64,000 nucleotides of DNA from Flavobacteriales bacterium UBA1993 (GCA_002336485.1 DDCZ01000048.1:75109-139108), one strand, 5' to 3'. Positions 51,054-60,646 are shown, counted from the first letter of the stretch. Program-made: numbers and translations. Notes: generated from the sequence alone by a model not told the origin.

Positions 51054-52172
51054 ATGAGAATTGGGATAATAGGAGGCGGCCAATTGGGTCGAATGTTTAT
51101 ACAAAACGGGCTGAACTATGGAATCGAGTTTTTTGTGCTTGATCCAGATCCAAATGCTCCGTGCTCTGCAATCGCCAACAAATTTGTTTGCGCTGATAGG
51201 AATGACGAAGAAGCGGTTTATGCGCTCGGTAAAGAATGCGACGTAGTTACCATTGAAATTGAGAACGTTTCTATCGAAGCATTGAAGCGTCTACGTGACG
51301 AAGGTGTAACCGTATATCCGCAGCCAGAAATCTTGGAAATGATTCGAGACAAAGGGGTGCAAAAGCAGTTTTATCTAGATAATGGTTTGCCCACTGCTGA
51401 TTTTGCGTTGGTTGAGAGTAAGTCGGAAATAGAGGCCCATAAGGACTTACTGCCTGTAATGCAAAAAATGCGGGTTGGTGGATATGATGGAAAGGGAGTA
51501 ACACCCATAAAAGATGTTGGAGATATCGCAACTGCTTTTGATGCACCTTCAGTACTTGAATCTTGGGTGCCCAATGCCCTGGAGATTGCCGTTTTGGTTT
51601 CCCGTAATCCAGATGGTGACGTGAAGTCCTTTCCTGTTGTAGAATTGGTCTTCAATCCAGAAGCGAATTTGGTGGACTATCTTGTGAGTCCTGCTAGGGT
51701 TAGCATTGAAATAGAGGCGAAAGCCCGAGAGATTTCAGAATCACTGATTCGGAAAATGGAAATGGTCGGTTTGTTGGCCGTTGAAATGTTTGTAACCGAA
51801 GCTGGCGAGGTATTAATAAATGAAATGGCGCCAAGACCGCATAATAGCGGCCACCACACAATCGAGGCGTGTTTCACAAGTCAATACGATCAGCACTTAC
51901 GTTCCATTATGAATTGGCCACTTGGTTCCACCGTTCTTAGATGTGCCGCGGCCATGATTAACCTGTTGGGAGAAAAGGGTTATGAGGGTAAGGCGATCTA
52001 TCAAGGATTGGAAAACGCGATTGGTGAAACCGGGGTTTTTCCACACATATATGGCAAGGAAATGACCAAACCATATAGAAAAATGGGGCATGTTACGGTA
52101 TTAGACAACACCACAGATGATGCACTCATTAAAGCTCAACGAACACAGGAATTAATTAAAGTGATCGCTTAG
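51054..52172 (+). CDS. purK: N5-carboxyaminoimidazole ribonucleotide synthase
   Basis: ATP-grasp enzyme making N5-CAIR from AIR and bicarbonate in de novo purine synthesis. The 372-residue protein begins MRIGIIGGGQLGRMFIQNGL, and contains KMRVGGYDGKGV (ATP loop), FVTEAGEVLINEMAPRPHNSGH (metal-binding C-terminal lobe) and the QYDQHLRSI segment. It needs PurE, encoded 40 nt downstream. Confidence 0.96.
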   Translation: MRIGIIGGGQLGRMFIQNGLNYGIEFFVLDPDPNAPCSAIANKFVCADRNDEEAVYALGKECDVVTIEIENVSIEALKRLRDEGVTVYPQPEILEMIRDKGVQKQFYLDNGLPTADFALVESKSEIEAHKDLLPVMQKMRVGGYDGKGVTPIKDVGDIATAFDAPSVLESWVPNALEIAVLVSRNPDGDVKSFPVVELVFNPEANLVDYLVSPARVSIEIEAKAREISESLIRKMEMVGLLAVEMFVTEAGEVLINEMAPRPHNSGHHTIEACFTSQYDQHLRSIMNWPLGSTVLRCAAAMINLLGEKGYEGKAIYQGLENAIGETGVFPHIYGKEMTKPYRKMGHVTVLDNTTDDALIKAQRTQELIKVIA

Positions 52173-52212
52173 ATGGCGAATTCTGCTTTGCCAATTCACT
52201 TAATTTAGCGGC

Positions 52213-52710
52213 ATGGCAATCACACCAACCGTCGGAATCATAATGGGCAGCAAAAGCGACATGCCCGTCATGCAAGCAGCTGCAGATATTCTTGAAGAAT
52301 TAGGCGTCCCATTCGAATTAGATATCGTTTCAGCCCATCGAACTCCAGATAAAATGATGGACTATGGGAAATCGGCGCATTCACGTGGTTTGAAGGTGAT
52401 TATTGCTGGAGCAGGCGGGGCAGCGCATCTACCGGGAATGGTGGCCAGCGTGACTCCATTACCTGTAATTGGAGTTCCTGTGAAATCATCAAATTCCATA
52501 GATGGATGGGACTCAATACTCTCCATTCTTCAAATGCCAGGCGGCGTACCTGTCGCTACAGTGGCGTTGAACGGAGCGAAGAATGCCGGAATCTTAGCAG
52601 CACAAGTGGTAGCCGCTGGAGACGATACCTTGTTAGACAGATTGATCCAATACAAAGCATCCTTGATTGAAAAGGTGGACGAAATGTCCAAGGAGGTCAA
52701 ACGAGGCTAA
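52213..52710 (+). CDS. purE: N5-CAIR mutase, class I PurE
   Basis: Converts N5-CAIR to CAIR in purine synthesis. The 165-residue protein has IMGSKSDMPVMQ and the active-site SAHRTPDKM, plus AGAGGAAHLPGMVAS. Presence of purK next to it supports class I. The T9SS cargo gene starts 7 nt after its stop. Confidence 0.97.
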   Translation: MAITPTVGIIMGSKSDMPVMQAAADILEELGVPFELDIVSAHRTPDKMMDYGKSAHSRGLKVIIAGAGGAAHLPGMVASVTPLPVIGVPVKSSNSIDGWDSILSILQMPGGVPVATVALNGAKNAGILAAQVVAAGDDTLLDRLIQYKASLIEKVDEMSKEVKRG

Positions 52711-52717
52711 ACAACTT

Positions 52718-55408
52718 ATGGCAAGCCTAAAGCGTCATTCAATTGTGAATACGGAAGCATTTTTCTTGGGCTTAATTTTTCTACTGTGCTCCATGAATGT
52801 GCAAGCGCAGTTGAATATATCAAGTGCCCAGCAAACAGGTAATTGGGCGGATTATTATGTGCAAAATGTCCTTCTAGGAACTGGAGTTACCGCATTTAAT
52901 GCAACGTTCACTGGTTGCGATACAACTGGAGGTAATGAGGGGATGGATTCTGTTCAAATAGGTGAGTTCGCTTCAACAAATACACTGGTTGATATTCCAT
53001 ATGGCGTTATGCTTCACAGTGGTTCGGTAGTGGATTTTAGCGGTGGGCCAAACTTCGTTGATGGAGTTTCGGATATTGACCTTGACTCTCTGCTCCCTGG
53101 CTTTACCATGAACAACGCCGCAATTCTTGAGTTTGATTTTGTGCCTCAAGGAGATACCATTCGTTTTAAATATGTCTTCGGAAGCTTGGAGTATCCCACC
53201 TATGTATGTTCGAACTTCAATGATGTCTTTGGATTCTTCCTCAGTGGCCCTGGAATAAATGGGACGTTTGAGAATAATGGAGAGAACATAGCTTTAGTGC
53301 CGGGCACCAACATTCCAGTTTCCATTAATACTATCAATGACGTGGCAGGTGGGTCTTCGTGCACCAGTCCTTGTCCGTGTAATACCCAGTATTATGTGAA
53401 TAATAATGGGTTTGCGAACGATACTAATGTGCGTTTTACGGGCATGACAGTTACCCTAGAGGCCAAACATTGGGTGAGCTGCGGTGACACCTATCACATA
53501 AAACTCGCCATCGCTGATGCTGGAGATGGAATTCTAAATAGCGGAGTTTTTTTAGAAGGAGGCAGCTTTACCTCAAACCTTATTGAGGTGAACATCGCTT
53601 CCGTAAATGGTGATAGTACCATAAACGAGGGTTGCGGAACGGCGGAAATCCTTTTTTCAAGGGGCGACACAACTGATTCAAGTATCACGATAATTGAGTT
53701 CGTTGGGACTGCAACAAATGGGGTCGACTTTGACACAATTCCCGATACAATTGTACTGCCACCCGGGGTCTTTGATACCACCATTGTGATCAATCCATAT
53801 TACGATGGACTCAATGAGGGCGTGGAATATATTACGATTCGGGCCATAAGTGTAACCCTTTGTAACGATACTTTTGTCAGCGAAGGGACACTATATTTTT
53901 ATGATGTACCGGACTTACATCTCTTAAGTACCGACGATACCGTATTCGATTGTCCAGTTGATTCACTTGTGATTAGTTCATTAGTTCAAAGTGGTGGCCC
54001 GCCGCCCTATTTATATGTTTGGAACACAGGCGACACGGGATCTGTGCAAACGGTTTCGATATCCGCTGGTTTAGGTATAGATACATTTACCGTGGAGGTT
54101 TGGGATAGTTGCGGCCTATTCTCAAACACCGATACAGTTTTGGTTACAAAGAATTACCAGGATGACCCAATAACCACAATTACGGGAGATAGTACGGTGG
54201 ATTGTTCTGGTGACTCGTCAGAGTTAACCGCAGGAGTCGTGAATGGAAATGGACCTTTTACGTATGTCTGGTCTAATGGAGACACGCTCGAAAGCACATC
54301 AACCATCGTAACCGGGCCTCAACAAATGATGTTGACCATAACAGATGTTTGTGGACGAACGTCGGTTGATACATTCATATTGAATGTAGTGTCGGCCGAA
54401 AATTTCACAATTGCTGCCCCAGATTCCATACGGTTTTGCTCAGGTTCTAGCCTCCAGGTTAGGGGGGTTGCAGAGGGATCTGTGGGCCCGTTTGAGTACT
54501 CTTGGGACAAAACAAACCCGGTTTTTGGAGACACAAATTCAAAGAATTATCTGATCGTTTCTGACACCGTAATATGGATTTGGGCCAGCGATATTTGTGG
54601 ACGAACCACAAGTGTTCAAGTTTATGTGGAAGCAATCGAAACTGGGCCACTTGAGGCATCCTTAGAATCAGTTGAAGGAGATTGTTCGGGCGAGGCCTTT
54701 GAATTGGAGCCTACTGTTTTTGGCGGCTTGCGTCCTTACTCCTATTTATGGTCAACAAGCGATTCCGATTCGGTCGTTATTGTTCCGGTAAATGTCTCTC
54801 AAAGTTTCAATGTCACGGTCTTTGACGCATGTGGTAATATTGACACGGCTAGGGCATACGTTGATATCCCAAAACTCGAACCTATGTCCTTGAGCGTTTC
54901 GGGAGACAATAGTCTGTGCTTTGGTCAAGAATACATCGTTGAATTATTGACATACGGAGGTGCGGGAGAATACCGATATGAGTGGAGACAGCAAGAGGAG
55001 AGGGTTATTGGCGAGACCTTTAACGATCTTGGAAATGGACAATATCAAATTGTCAGTTTTCGAACCAACGATCATTACTTCAAAGTCATTGATAAATGCG
55101 GGAATATTCTGGAAGATACAGTGCAGGTTGAGATTCAGCATTGTTTGGATATACCCAATGTAATAACACCCAACGGAGATGGTATTAATGATGCCTTCTA
55201 TATCGGGAATGTGACCAACTTCCCCGATGCACAGCTCACAATATTCAATAGATGGGGAACAAAAGTCTATGAGTCGAAACCCTATCTAAATGAGTGGACT
55301 CCAATTGAAATGTCTGCCGGGGTATACTTCTATATTTTAACATCGGATTACTTCCCCCAACTTAGAGGCGACGTGACCGTTTTTAGTGGAGGTATGCGCT
55401 CACGTTAA
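52718..55408 (+). CDS. large exported T9SS cargo with choice-of-anchor L and type B sorting domain
   Basis: An 896-residue protein from ATG 52718. It has a signal peptide (ending NVQAQ), a choice-of-anchor L-type domain (about 35-290, FDFVPQGDTIRFKYVFGSLEY), a Calx-beta-like domain (about 310-400, ATNGVDFDTIPDTIVL), several Ig/PKD-like repeats with conserved Cys (each with a SCGLF- or CGRTS-type motif), and a gliding-motility-type C-terminal sorting domain (NVITPNGDGINDAFYIGN, LTIFNRWGTKVYES, AGVYFYIL). It is probably secreted by the T9SS and attached to the cell surface. Confidence 0.85.
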   Translation: MASLKRHSIVNTEAFFLGLIFLLCSMNVQAQLNISSAQQTGNWADYYVQNVLLGTGVTAFNATFTGCDTTGGNEGMDSVQIGEFASTNTLVDIPYGVMLHSGSVVDFSGGPNFVDGVSDIDLDSLLPGFTMNNAAILEFDFVPQGDTIRFKYVFGSLEYPTYVCSNFNDVFGFFLSGPGINGTFENNGENIALVPGTNIPVSINTINDVAGGSSCTSPCPCNTQYYVNNNGFANDTNVRFTGMTVTLEAKHWVSCGDTYHIKLAIADAGDGILNSGVFLEGGSFTSNLIEVNIASVNGDSTINEGCGTAEILFSRGDTTDSSITIIEFVGTATNGVDFDTIPDTIVLPPGVFDTTIVINPYYDGLNEGVEYITIRAISVTLCNDTFVSEGTLYFYDVPDLHLLSTDDTVFDCPVDSLVISSLVQSGGPPPYLYVWNTGDTGSVQTVSISAGLGIDTFTVEVWDSCGLFSNTDTVLVTKNYQDDPITTITGDSTVDCSGDSSELTAGVVNGNGPFTYVWSNGDTLESTSTIVTGPQQMMLTITDVCGRTSVDTFILNVVSAENFTIAAPDSIRFCSGSSLQVRGVAEGSVGPFEYSWDKTNPVFGDTNSKNYLIVSDTVIWIWASDICGRTTSVQVYVEAIETGPLEASLESVEGDCSGEAFELEPTVFGGLRPYSYLWSTSDSDSVVIVPVNVSQSFNVTVFDACGNIDTARAYVDIPKLEPMSLSVSGDNSLCFGQEYIVELLTYGGAGEYRYEWRQQEERVIGETFNDLGNGQYQIVSFRTNDHYFKVIDKCGNILEDTVQVEIQHCLDIPNVITPNGDGINDAFYIGNVTNFPDAQLTIFNRWGTKVYESKPYLNEWTPIEMSAGVYFYILTSDYFPQLRGDVTVFSGGMRSR

Positions 55409-56006
55409 TCAACGGTTTATTCACTAGCCTTAATTCGTTTTCTTGGCTGTTCGAGCTTATCACAACGATTCTATCCGCACATTGCGATTGCAAACAAGTT
55501 TCAAACCACTTAGACCACTTGGCGTCGAGGTTTGCGCAAGGCTCATCCACTAATAATAGATTGGAATCTGCAAATATTGCAAGTCCTAATTTCAGGCGTT
55601 GGCGCATTCCAGAACTTAACTGATCCAATGTTTTGCTTCGATGTGCAACAAGCTCAATTTCTTCTAATAAAGCCGAGCTTGAAAACCCGGCTTTGAATGG
55701 CTTGAATTGCGCTTGACTTTCAATGCACTCTTCCACGGTCAGTTCCGAAGGAAGATCTAAATACGGAGCGGAGATGCTTATTTTTTTAAAGACACTTTCA
55801 ATGGTCGTTTCACCTTTGTCATAGATCACTTCGCCTTCGTTTGGAGTAACGAAACCGGAGATTATTTGAAGTAGTGTTGATTTTCCACTGCCATTGATAC
55901 CCACAATGCCATAAATGTTATTCGCTTCAAGGTCTGCAGATATGCCTCGAAAGATCCAAGTTCGACCGTACTTCTTGCCGATATTAGAACAGGTGACGTT
56001 CATCAC
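55383..56006 (-). CDS. orphan ABC transporter ATP-binding protein in the lipid A operon
   Basis: A 207-residue ATPase with Walker A GINGSGKST (about 37-45), the Q loop near ISAPYLDLPSEL, signature LSSGMRQRL, and Walker B LLLVDEPCANLD. It lacks any membrane domain and no permease gene adjoins it. Its start overlaps lpxA by 4 nt, and its 3' end overlaps the T9SS cargo gene by 26 nt in convergent orientation. Its partner is unknown; a role in LPS or envelope transport is only inferred from context. Confidence 0.88.
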   Translation of the reverse strand: MMNVTCSNIGKKYGRTWIFRGISADLEANNIYGIVGINGSGKSTLLQIISGFVTPNEGEVIYDKGETTIESVFKKISISAPYLDLPSELTVEECIESQAQFKPFKAGFSSSALLEEIELVAHRSKTLDQLSSGMRQRLKLGLAIFADSNLLLVDEPCANLDAKWSKWFETCLQSQCADRIVVISSNSQENELRLVNKPLINVSAYLH

Positions 56007-56782
56007 GCACCCTTTCCGCGCATGATTCCTTTGTCGGATTTGGCAACAAAATCAAGGATGTAAGTTCGAGTTTCTGAGGGTTCAATTTCAAGCTCAATGG
56101 CAGCAACTCCCTTGGCCGTATTGTCATTCATTACATAGAGCAACCGATAAATGTCTTCAATCTGCTTTACCGTTGATTCGTCAAAACCTCGTCTCTTAAG
56201 TCCAATGCTGTTGACGCCTACGTAGCTCAATGGTTCGCGCGCTGCTTTCACGAATGGTGGAACATTCTTTCGAACGAGTGAGCCGCCTGCCACAAAACTG
56301 TGCTTACCTATCGTTACAAATTGTTGAACCGCTACCATACCCTCAAGTATGGCATTGTCTTCTATGGTTATGTGTCCGGCAAGATTTACACAATTGGCTA
56401 GAATAACCCCGTTGCCAACGAAGCAATCATGGGCCACATGAACATAGGCCATCAACATACAGTTACTACCTACCTTGGTTTTCATTCTGTCCGTAGTTCC
56501 CTTGTTTATTGTGACACACTCACGAATGGTGGTGTTATCTCCTATCTCAGCCGTTGTTTCTTCGCCGGCATATTTTAGATCTTGCGGAATGGCAGAAATA
56601 ACTGCGCCAGGAAAAATCTTACAGTTTTTACCTATTCGAGCTCCGTTCATGATGGTGACGTTTGGGCCAATCCAAGTTCCATCCCCAATTTCGACGTCTT
56701 CATAAATGGTAGAAAATGGCTCAACTACTACATCTTTACCAAGTTTGGCGTTAGGATGTATGTTGGCTCGCAACTCGCTCAT
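56003..56782 (-). CDS. lpxA: UDP-N-acetylglucosamine acyltransferase
   Basis: First acylation step of lipid A. The 259-residue left-handed beta-helix protein has the hexapeptide repeats from about residue 10 (IHPNAKLGKDVVVEPF), the catalytic-type His in MLMAYVHVAHDCFVG, and the C-terminal helical domain. It overlaps the fused lpxC/fabZ by 32 nt. Chain-length preference of the acyl donor cannot be read. Confidence 0.96.
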   Translation of the reverse strand: MSELRANIHPNAKLGKDVVVEPFSTIYEDVEIGDGTWIGPNVTIMNGARIGKNCKIFPGAVISAIPQDLKYAGEETTAEIGDNTTIRECVTINKGTTDRMKTKVGSNCMLMAYVHVAHDCFVGNGVILANCVNLAGHITIEDNAILEGMVAVQQFVTIGKHSFVAGGSLVRKNVPPFVKAAREPLSYVGVNSIGLKRRGFDESTVKQIEDIYRLLYVMNDNTAKGVAAIELEIEPSETRTYILDFVAKSDKGIMRGKGA

Positions 56783-58181
56783 CGTTTCTTACTTTAATAA
56801 TTTGGGCCATCAATTCACCTTCAGAAACGAGTTGATTTCGCACGTATGCTTCTCCTTTCATGTTCACTAAACCTCTTCTCACAGGGCCGAGCAATGATAG
56901 TTTAAAAACCAACGTGTCTCCAGGGACCACTTTACGCTTGAATTTCACTTTGTCAATCTTCACAAAGAGCGTCTCGTAATTCCAAGGATCCTCAATCTGA
57001 CTCATAGTTAAGATGCCTCCAGTTTGCGCCATTGCTTCCACTTGAAGCACGCCTGGCATAACTGGGTTTCCAGGAAAGTGACCTTGAAAAAATTCCTCAT
57101 TCATAGTCACGTTCTTAACGCCAACCACATAATCTTCGCCCATTTCGATGATCTTATCTACGAGTAGAAATGGGTATCTGTGCGGAAGCATTTCGCTGAT
57201 TTCGGTAATTCCATAAATGGAATCGGCCATTAAATCAAACTGAGGAATGTTTCGTTGTTCTTTCTTAATGTGATCTTTTAAAATCTTCGCAAAAGCCACG
57301 TTTGTGGTGTGACCAGGGCGTGCGGCCAAAATGTGGCCTTGAATGGGCTTTCCAACCAAAGCAAGATCGCCAATGATATCAAGTAGTTTGTGTCGTGCTG
57401 GTTCATTTTGGAAATGAAGCTTCACATTGTTCAAGATACCGATCCCGACCGATTGTAACTCTTCTCGTTCTCTATTAAAAGCGTTTGCTAATCGGTCTAT
57501 TTCTTCATCTGTGAAATCAAGCGTGTCAACCATTACAATGGCATTGTCCACATCACCACCTTTTACCAATCCGGCATTTACGAGCTGCATTAACTCTCTG
57601 AGGAATACAAACGTTCTGCAACGGCTAAACTCATCTTTGAACTCGCTGATTTTGTACATGCTGGCATGTTGCGTTCCAAGCATGGGTGAGCGATAGTCAA
57701 CCATCACCGTAATTCGGTAATCGGGTGAAGGCACTGCGAGCATCTCAACTTCACGTTCTGGATCTTCGAATGTGATGTTTTCCTTAAGTATGAAAAAGTC
57801 TTTTTCCGCGTCTTGCTCCTCAATTCCAACGGCCTCAATGGCCTCTACGAAATGCTTCGCGCTTCCATCCAATATTGGAATTTCTGGTCCATCTAACTCT
57901 ATAAGGGCGTTATCAACGCCCATTCCATATAACGCAGCAAGAATGTGCTCTGTCGTGTGCACTTCCATCTTGTCATTTCCTAATGTGGTTCCGCGTCTAG
58001 TGTGAATCACAAAATCGACATCGGCTTTTATGGTAGGTTGGCCCTCAATGTCCGAACGCTGGAATCGATACCAGTGATCAATCGGAGCAGGATGTACAGT
58101 TAGTTTTGTGTTTTGGCCAGTGTGGAGACCAACGCCTGATATAGTAAACGAGGCTTTAAGGGTTTTTTGTTTTTCAGCCAT
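56751..58181 (-). CDS. lpxC: bifunctional LpxC deacetylase / FabZ dehydratase
   Basis: A fusion of UDP-3-O-acyl-N-acetylglucosamine deacetylase (about residues 1-310) with (3R)-hydroxyacyl-ACP dehydratase FabZ (about 325-476), a hallmark of Bacteroidota. LpxC zinc ligands are visible as H79 in VHTTEHILAAL, and H264 and D268 in ARHKLLDIIGD. FabZ has MLPHRYPFLLVDKI and GHFPGNPVMPGVLQVEAMAQ (H368, E382). It couples lipid A deacetylation to the hydroxyacyl pool. It overlaps lpxD by 8 nt. Confidence 0.97.
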   Translation of the reverse strand: MAEKQKTLKASFTISGVGLHTGQNTKLTVHPAPIDHWYRFQRSDIEGQPTIKADVDFVIHTRRGTTLGNDKMEVHTTEHILAALYGMGVDNALIELDGPEIPILDGSAKHFVEAIEAVGIEEQDAEKDFFILKENITFEDPEREVEMLAVPSPDYRITVMVDYRSPMLGTQHASMYKISEFKDEFSRCRTFVFLRELMQLVNAGLVKGGDVDNAIVMVDTLDFTDEEIDRLANAFNREREELQSVGIGILNNVKLHFQNEPARHKLLDIIGDLALVGKPIQGHILAARPGHTTNVAFAKILKDHIKKEQRNIPQFDLMADSIYGITEISEMLPHRYPFLLVDKIIEMGEDYVVGVKNVTMNEEFFQGHFPGNPVMPGVLQVEAMAQTGGILTMSQIEDPWNYETLFVKIDKVKFKRKVVPGDTLVFKLSLLGPVRRGLVNMKGEAYVRNQLVSEGELMAQIIKVRNDERVASQHTS

Positions 58182-59217
58182 TTTCTTGAGGTTTCAAGTT
58201 TTTTGAGAGGGCATTGACCTTATCGGCCAATTGGTCTAATTTTCTGAAATGCACGTAGGATTTTTTGAAGTCTCTAATGGGAAGTGCAGGGGAGCCTTGA
58301 ACAACCATGCCTTCTTCTTCAATACTATTTCCGATACCAGATTGCGCGGCAATTTTCACACCATCGGCTATTGTCAAATGACCGATAATTCCGACCTGTC
58401 CGCCGATCATGCAGTTCTTTCCGATTTTGGTTGAACCTGCAATGCCCGTTTGGGCCGCGATGACAGTATTCTCGCCAATATCACAATTGTGGGCGACCTG
58501 AATGAGGTTATCCAGTTTGGCTCCTTTTCGAATAATTGTACTCCCGAGAGTGCCTCGGTCAATAGTGGTATTGGCGCCAATTTCAACATGGTCTTCCAAA
58601 ACGACATTACCGACATGCACAACTTTTTGATATGTGTTTTCACTGTTTGGGGCAAAACCAAAGCCATCTCCTCCAATGACCGCTCCCGGTTGGATCATGC
58701 AATCCGCGCCAACATCACACATGCGCCCAATATGCACGTTTGAATGGATAATAGATTTTGGGCCAATTTTCACGCCTTGTTCAAGGGTTACCTTGGCATG
58801 TATTTGAGCATCCGGGCCCACACTTACACCAGCTTCAATCACAGTCATAGGCCCAACGGACGCGGATGCGTCAACGCTAGCAGACTCATGCACATACGCA
58901 CTCGGATGAATGCCAGGTTCTGGTTTTGTCATGTCGGAATAGACAGCCAGCAATTTGCTAAATGCCAATCGGGCGTCATCCACCCTGACAAGGGTTAATG
59001 TTTTTGGTAAGGGAGATTCGGGGTCGAAGGAAGAGGAAACAATTGCTATGGATGCCTTTGTTGCGTAGATGTAGTCGGTGTATGCAGGGTTTGCTAAAAA
59101 GGTCAGCGTACCTGGTTCACCGGCTTCAATTTTGGATAGCCCTGTCACCGTGGCTTCTGCTGATCCTTCAACGGTTCCATTTAATAAGTCGGCGATTGTT
59201 TGTGCAGAGAATTCCAT
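58174..59217 (-). CDS. lpxD: UDP-3-O-(3-hydroxyacyl)glucosamine N-acyltransferase
   Basis: Third step of lipid A synthesis. The 347-residue protein (from ATG 59217; an upstream ATG at 59223 would add 2 residues) has the uridine-binding N-terminal domain (ETIADLL-like AQTIADLLNG) and a beta-helix with the catalytic His in LIQVAHNCDIG and a second conserved His in GIIGHLTIADG, the latter missing from the second copy at 30083. It heads the operon lpxD-lpxC/fabZ-lpxA-ABC. Confidence 0.95.
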   Translation of the reverse strand: MEFSAQTIADLLNGTVEGSAEATVTGLSKIEAGEPGTLTFLANPAYTDYIYATKASIAIVSSSFDPESPLPKTLTLVRVDDARLAFSKLLAVYSDMTKPEPGIHPSAYVHESASVDASASVGPMTVIEAGVSVGPDAQIHAKVTLEQGVKIGPKSIIHSNVHIGRMCDVGADCMIQPGAVIGGDGFGFAPNSENTYQKVVHVGNVVLEDHVEIGANTTIDRGTLGSTIIRKGAKLDNLIQVAHNCDIGENTVIAAQTGIAGSTKIGKNCMIGGQVGIIGHLTIADGVKIAAQSGIGNSIEEEGMVVQGSPALPIRDFKKSYVHFRKLDQLADKVNALSKNLKPQENG

Positions 59218-59234
59218 CAGCATTTTAATGGCTG

Positions 59235-59242
59235 CAAAGGTA
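59235..59242 (-). promoter_or_regulatory. -7 box of the lipid A operon
   Basis: TACCTTTG, an exact TAnnTTTG match, 17 nt before ATG 59217 (11 nt before the alternative ATG 59223). A TTG lies 16 nt upstream, slightly too close. Confidence 0.5.
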
Positions 59243-59325
59243 AATCATACCCTCCAGCCAATCACCCAAAAGTAGGGCGATCAGTCGCTTTTCTTTTCAA
59301 CCGTTATTCTAGTTATTAACAGTGA

Positions 59326-60573
59326 TCAATGAACGTCGAAGTCGCTCGGGAAGTATAAGTAGTGCTTTGTCTCCATTGCTTCCATGGAAGCAAAATTGAA
59401 CAAGCTTCCAGCTTGCGAAATATCAATGGCTTCCCCATTTTTCTGAAGCACCTTAATGCCCTCATTGTCTTTGTTATAGGCAGTGTTGGAAACGGATTTT
59501 TGAAAAATGATATACTGTACTTCGTTTGCAGACAGACCGGTCTTTGTCGCATATTTGGACCTAAGTTCTTCCATTTCCCCTTCGCTGTAAAGCGTCTGGA
59601 GCTGTTTCGTTTTTAGCAGTTTTCTCGAAACCAACCTCGTGCACATGGTGCTGAGAATTACGTCGTCCGAATTGCACCATTCCTTTATGCAAGACATCAC
59701 ATCGAAGTCGTCCAACTCAAGGAAATTTTTGAGCGATTCATTATTCGTCATGTCACTGATCCCACTTCCTTGTTTCAGAAAGTATGTCAACGGCCTTGTC
59801 GCATATAGGTCGGACCCCGTATGGAACAATTCTTTGGCTCGAAGCAAAATATTCATGAGCAAGAACTCGGCGCTTACAACCGTTTTGTGCAAATACACTT
59901 GCCAGTACATGAGCCTTCGTGCGAGGAGAAATTTTTCCAAGGAATAAATACCCTTTGCCTCAACAACAAGTTCGCCTTCATGCAATGTCATCATCTTAAT
60001 TAGACGCTCAGATCCAATTACTCCTTCCGAAACCCCAGTGAAGAAACTGTCGCGTTTCAAGTAGTCGAGTCGGTCTGTATCGAGCTGGCTACTGACGAGC
60101 TGGTGTAAGAAATTAACTGGGTGTAACCCTGTGAATATGGCGATAGCTCTATCCAATCGACCGTCAAACTCTTCGTTTAATTGCTCCATTACGAGCAAAC
60201 CAATGCGCTCATGGTGCGTGCCTGAAACAATGGTTTTCTCCAAGGCATGTGAGTAAGGTCCATGTCCTATATCGTGAAGCAAAATCGCAGCTTTTGCAGC
60301 TTGTTCATCCTCAGGGCTGATCTCGAACCCTTTGCTACGTAGCACTTGTATCGCACTCTTCATGAGATTCATGGCGCCCAGTGCGTGCTGAAATCTACTA
60401 TGATTAGCGCCCGAGTAGACCAGGTTTGTTAACCCCAATTGACTTATACGACGTAAGCGCTGAAAGTAGGGGTGTTCGAGGATTTCAAAAATCAACTCAT
60501 CCTCAATCGTAATAAATCCGTAGATCGGGTCGTTAAATGTCTTCAGTGATTTCAAATGGGCTGTTTCTCTCAC
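59326..60573 (-). CDS. HD-domain phosphohydrolase
   Basis: A 415-residue metal-dependent phosphohydrolase of the dGTPase/YdhJ-like HD family. The HD signature ILLHDIGHGPYSHALE and FQHALGAMNLMKSA are clear; the GTG start at 60573 fits the family opening FNDPIYGFI. Similar proteins sit next to lpxD in other Bacteroidota. The substrate is unknown. Its promoter (60618-60646) lies inside the porX start region. Confidence 0.9.
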   Translation of the reverse strand: MRETAHLKSLKTFNDPIYGFITIEDELIFEILEHPYFQRLRRISQLGLTNLVYSGANHSRFQHALGAMNLMKSAIQVLRSKGFEISPEDEQAAKAAILLHDIGHGPYSHALEKTIVSGTHHERIGLLVMEQLNEEFDGRLDRAIAIFTGLHPVNFLHQLVSSQLDTDRLDYLKRDSFFTGVSEGVIGSERLIKMMTLHEGELVVEAKGIYSLEKFLLARRLMYWQVYLHKTVVSAEFLLMNILLRAKELFHTGSDLYATRPLTYFLKQGSGISDMTNNESLKNFLELDDFDVMSCIKEWCNSDDVILSTMCTRLVSRKLLKTKQLQTLYSEGEMEELRSKYATKTGLSANEVQYIIFQKSVSNTAYNKDNEGIKVLQKNGEAIDISQAGSLFNFASMEAMETKHYLYFPSDFDVH

Positions 60574-60605
60574 GTATTGAGACTTTTCTCTGACAAAAAA
60601 TCATG

Positions 60606-60613
60606 TAGGTTTG
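60606..60613 (+). promoter_or_regulatory. -7 box of porX
   Basis: TAGGTTTG, an exact TAnnTTTG match, 22 nt before the porX ATG. The 19-nt-upstream triplet is TTT. It lies only 4 bp from the divergent HD-gene -7 box. Confidence 0.5.
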
Positions 60614-60617
60614 ACCA

Positions 60618-60646
60618 CGAAGATAAACGCAACTTATGAGCAACAA
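60618..60646 (-). promoter_or_regulatory. promoter of the HD-domain gene
   Basis: Minus-strand TTG (60646-60644), 18-nt spacer and TATCTTCG (60625-60618). The -33 element is within the porX coding region. It overlaps the porX promoter, and RNA polymerase could not occupy both at once. Confidence 0.6.

Noticed and set aside
51271..51655. Antisense open frames inside purK and other housekeeping genes
   Set aside because: They mirror codon bias of the real gene on the opposite strand and show no family motifs.
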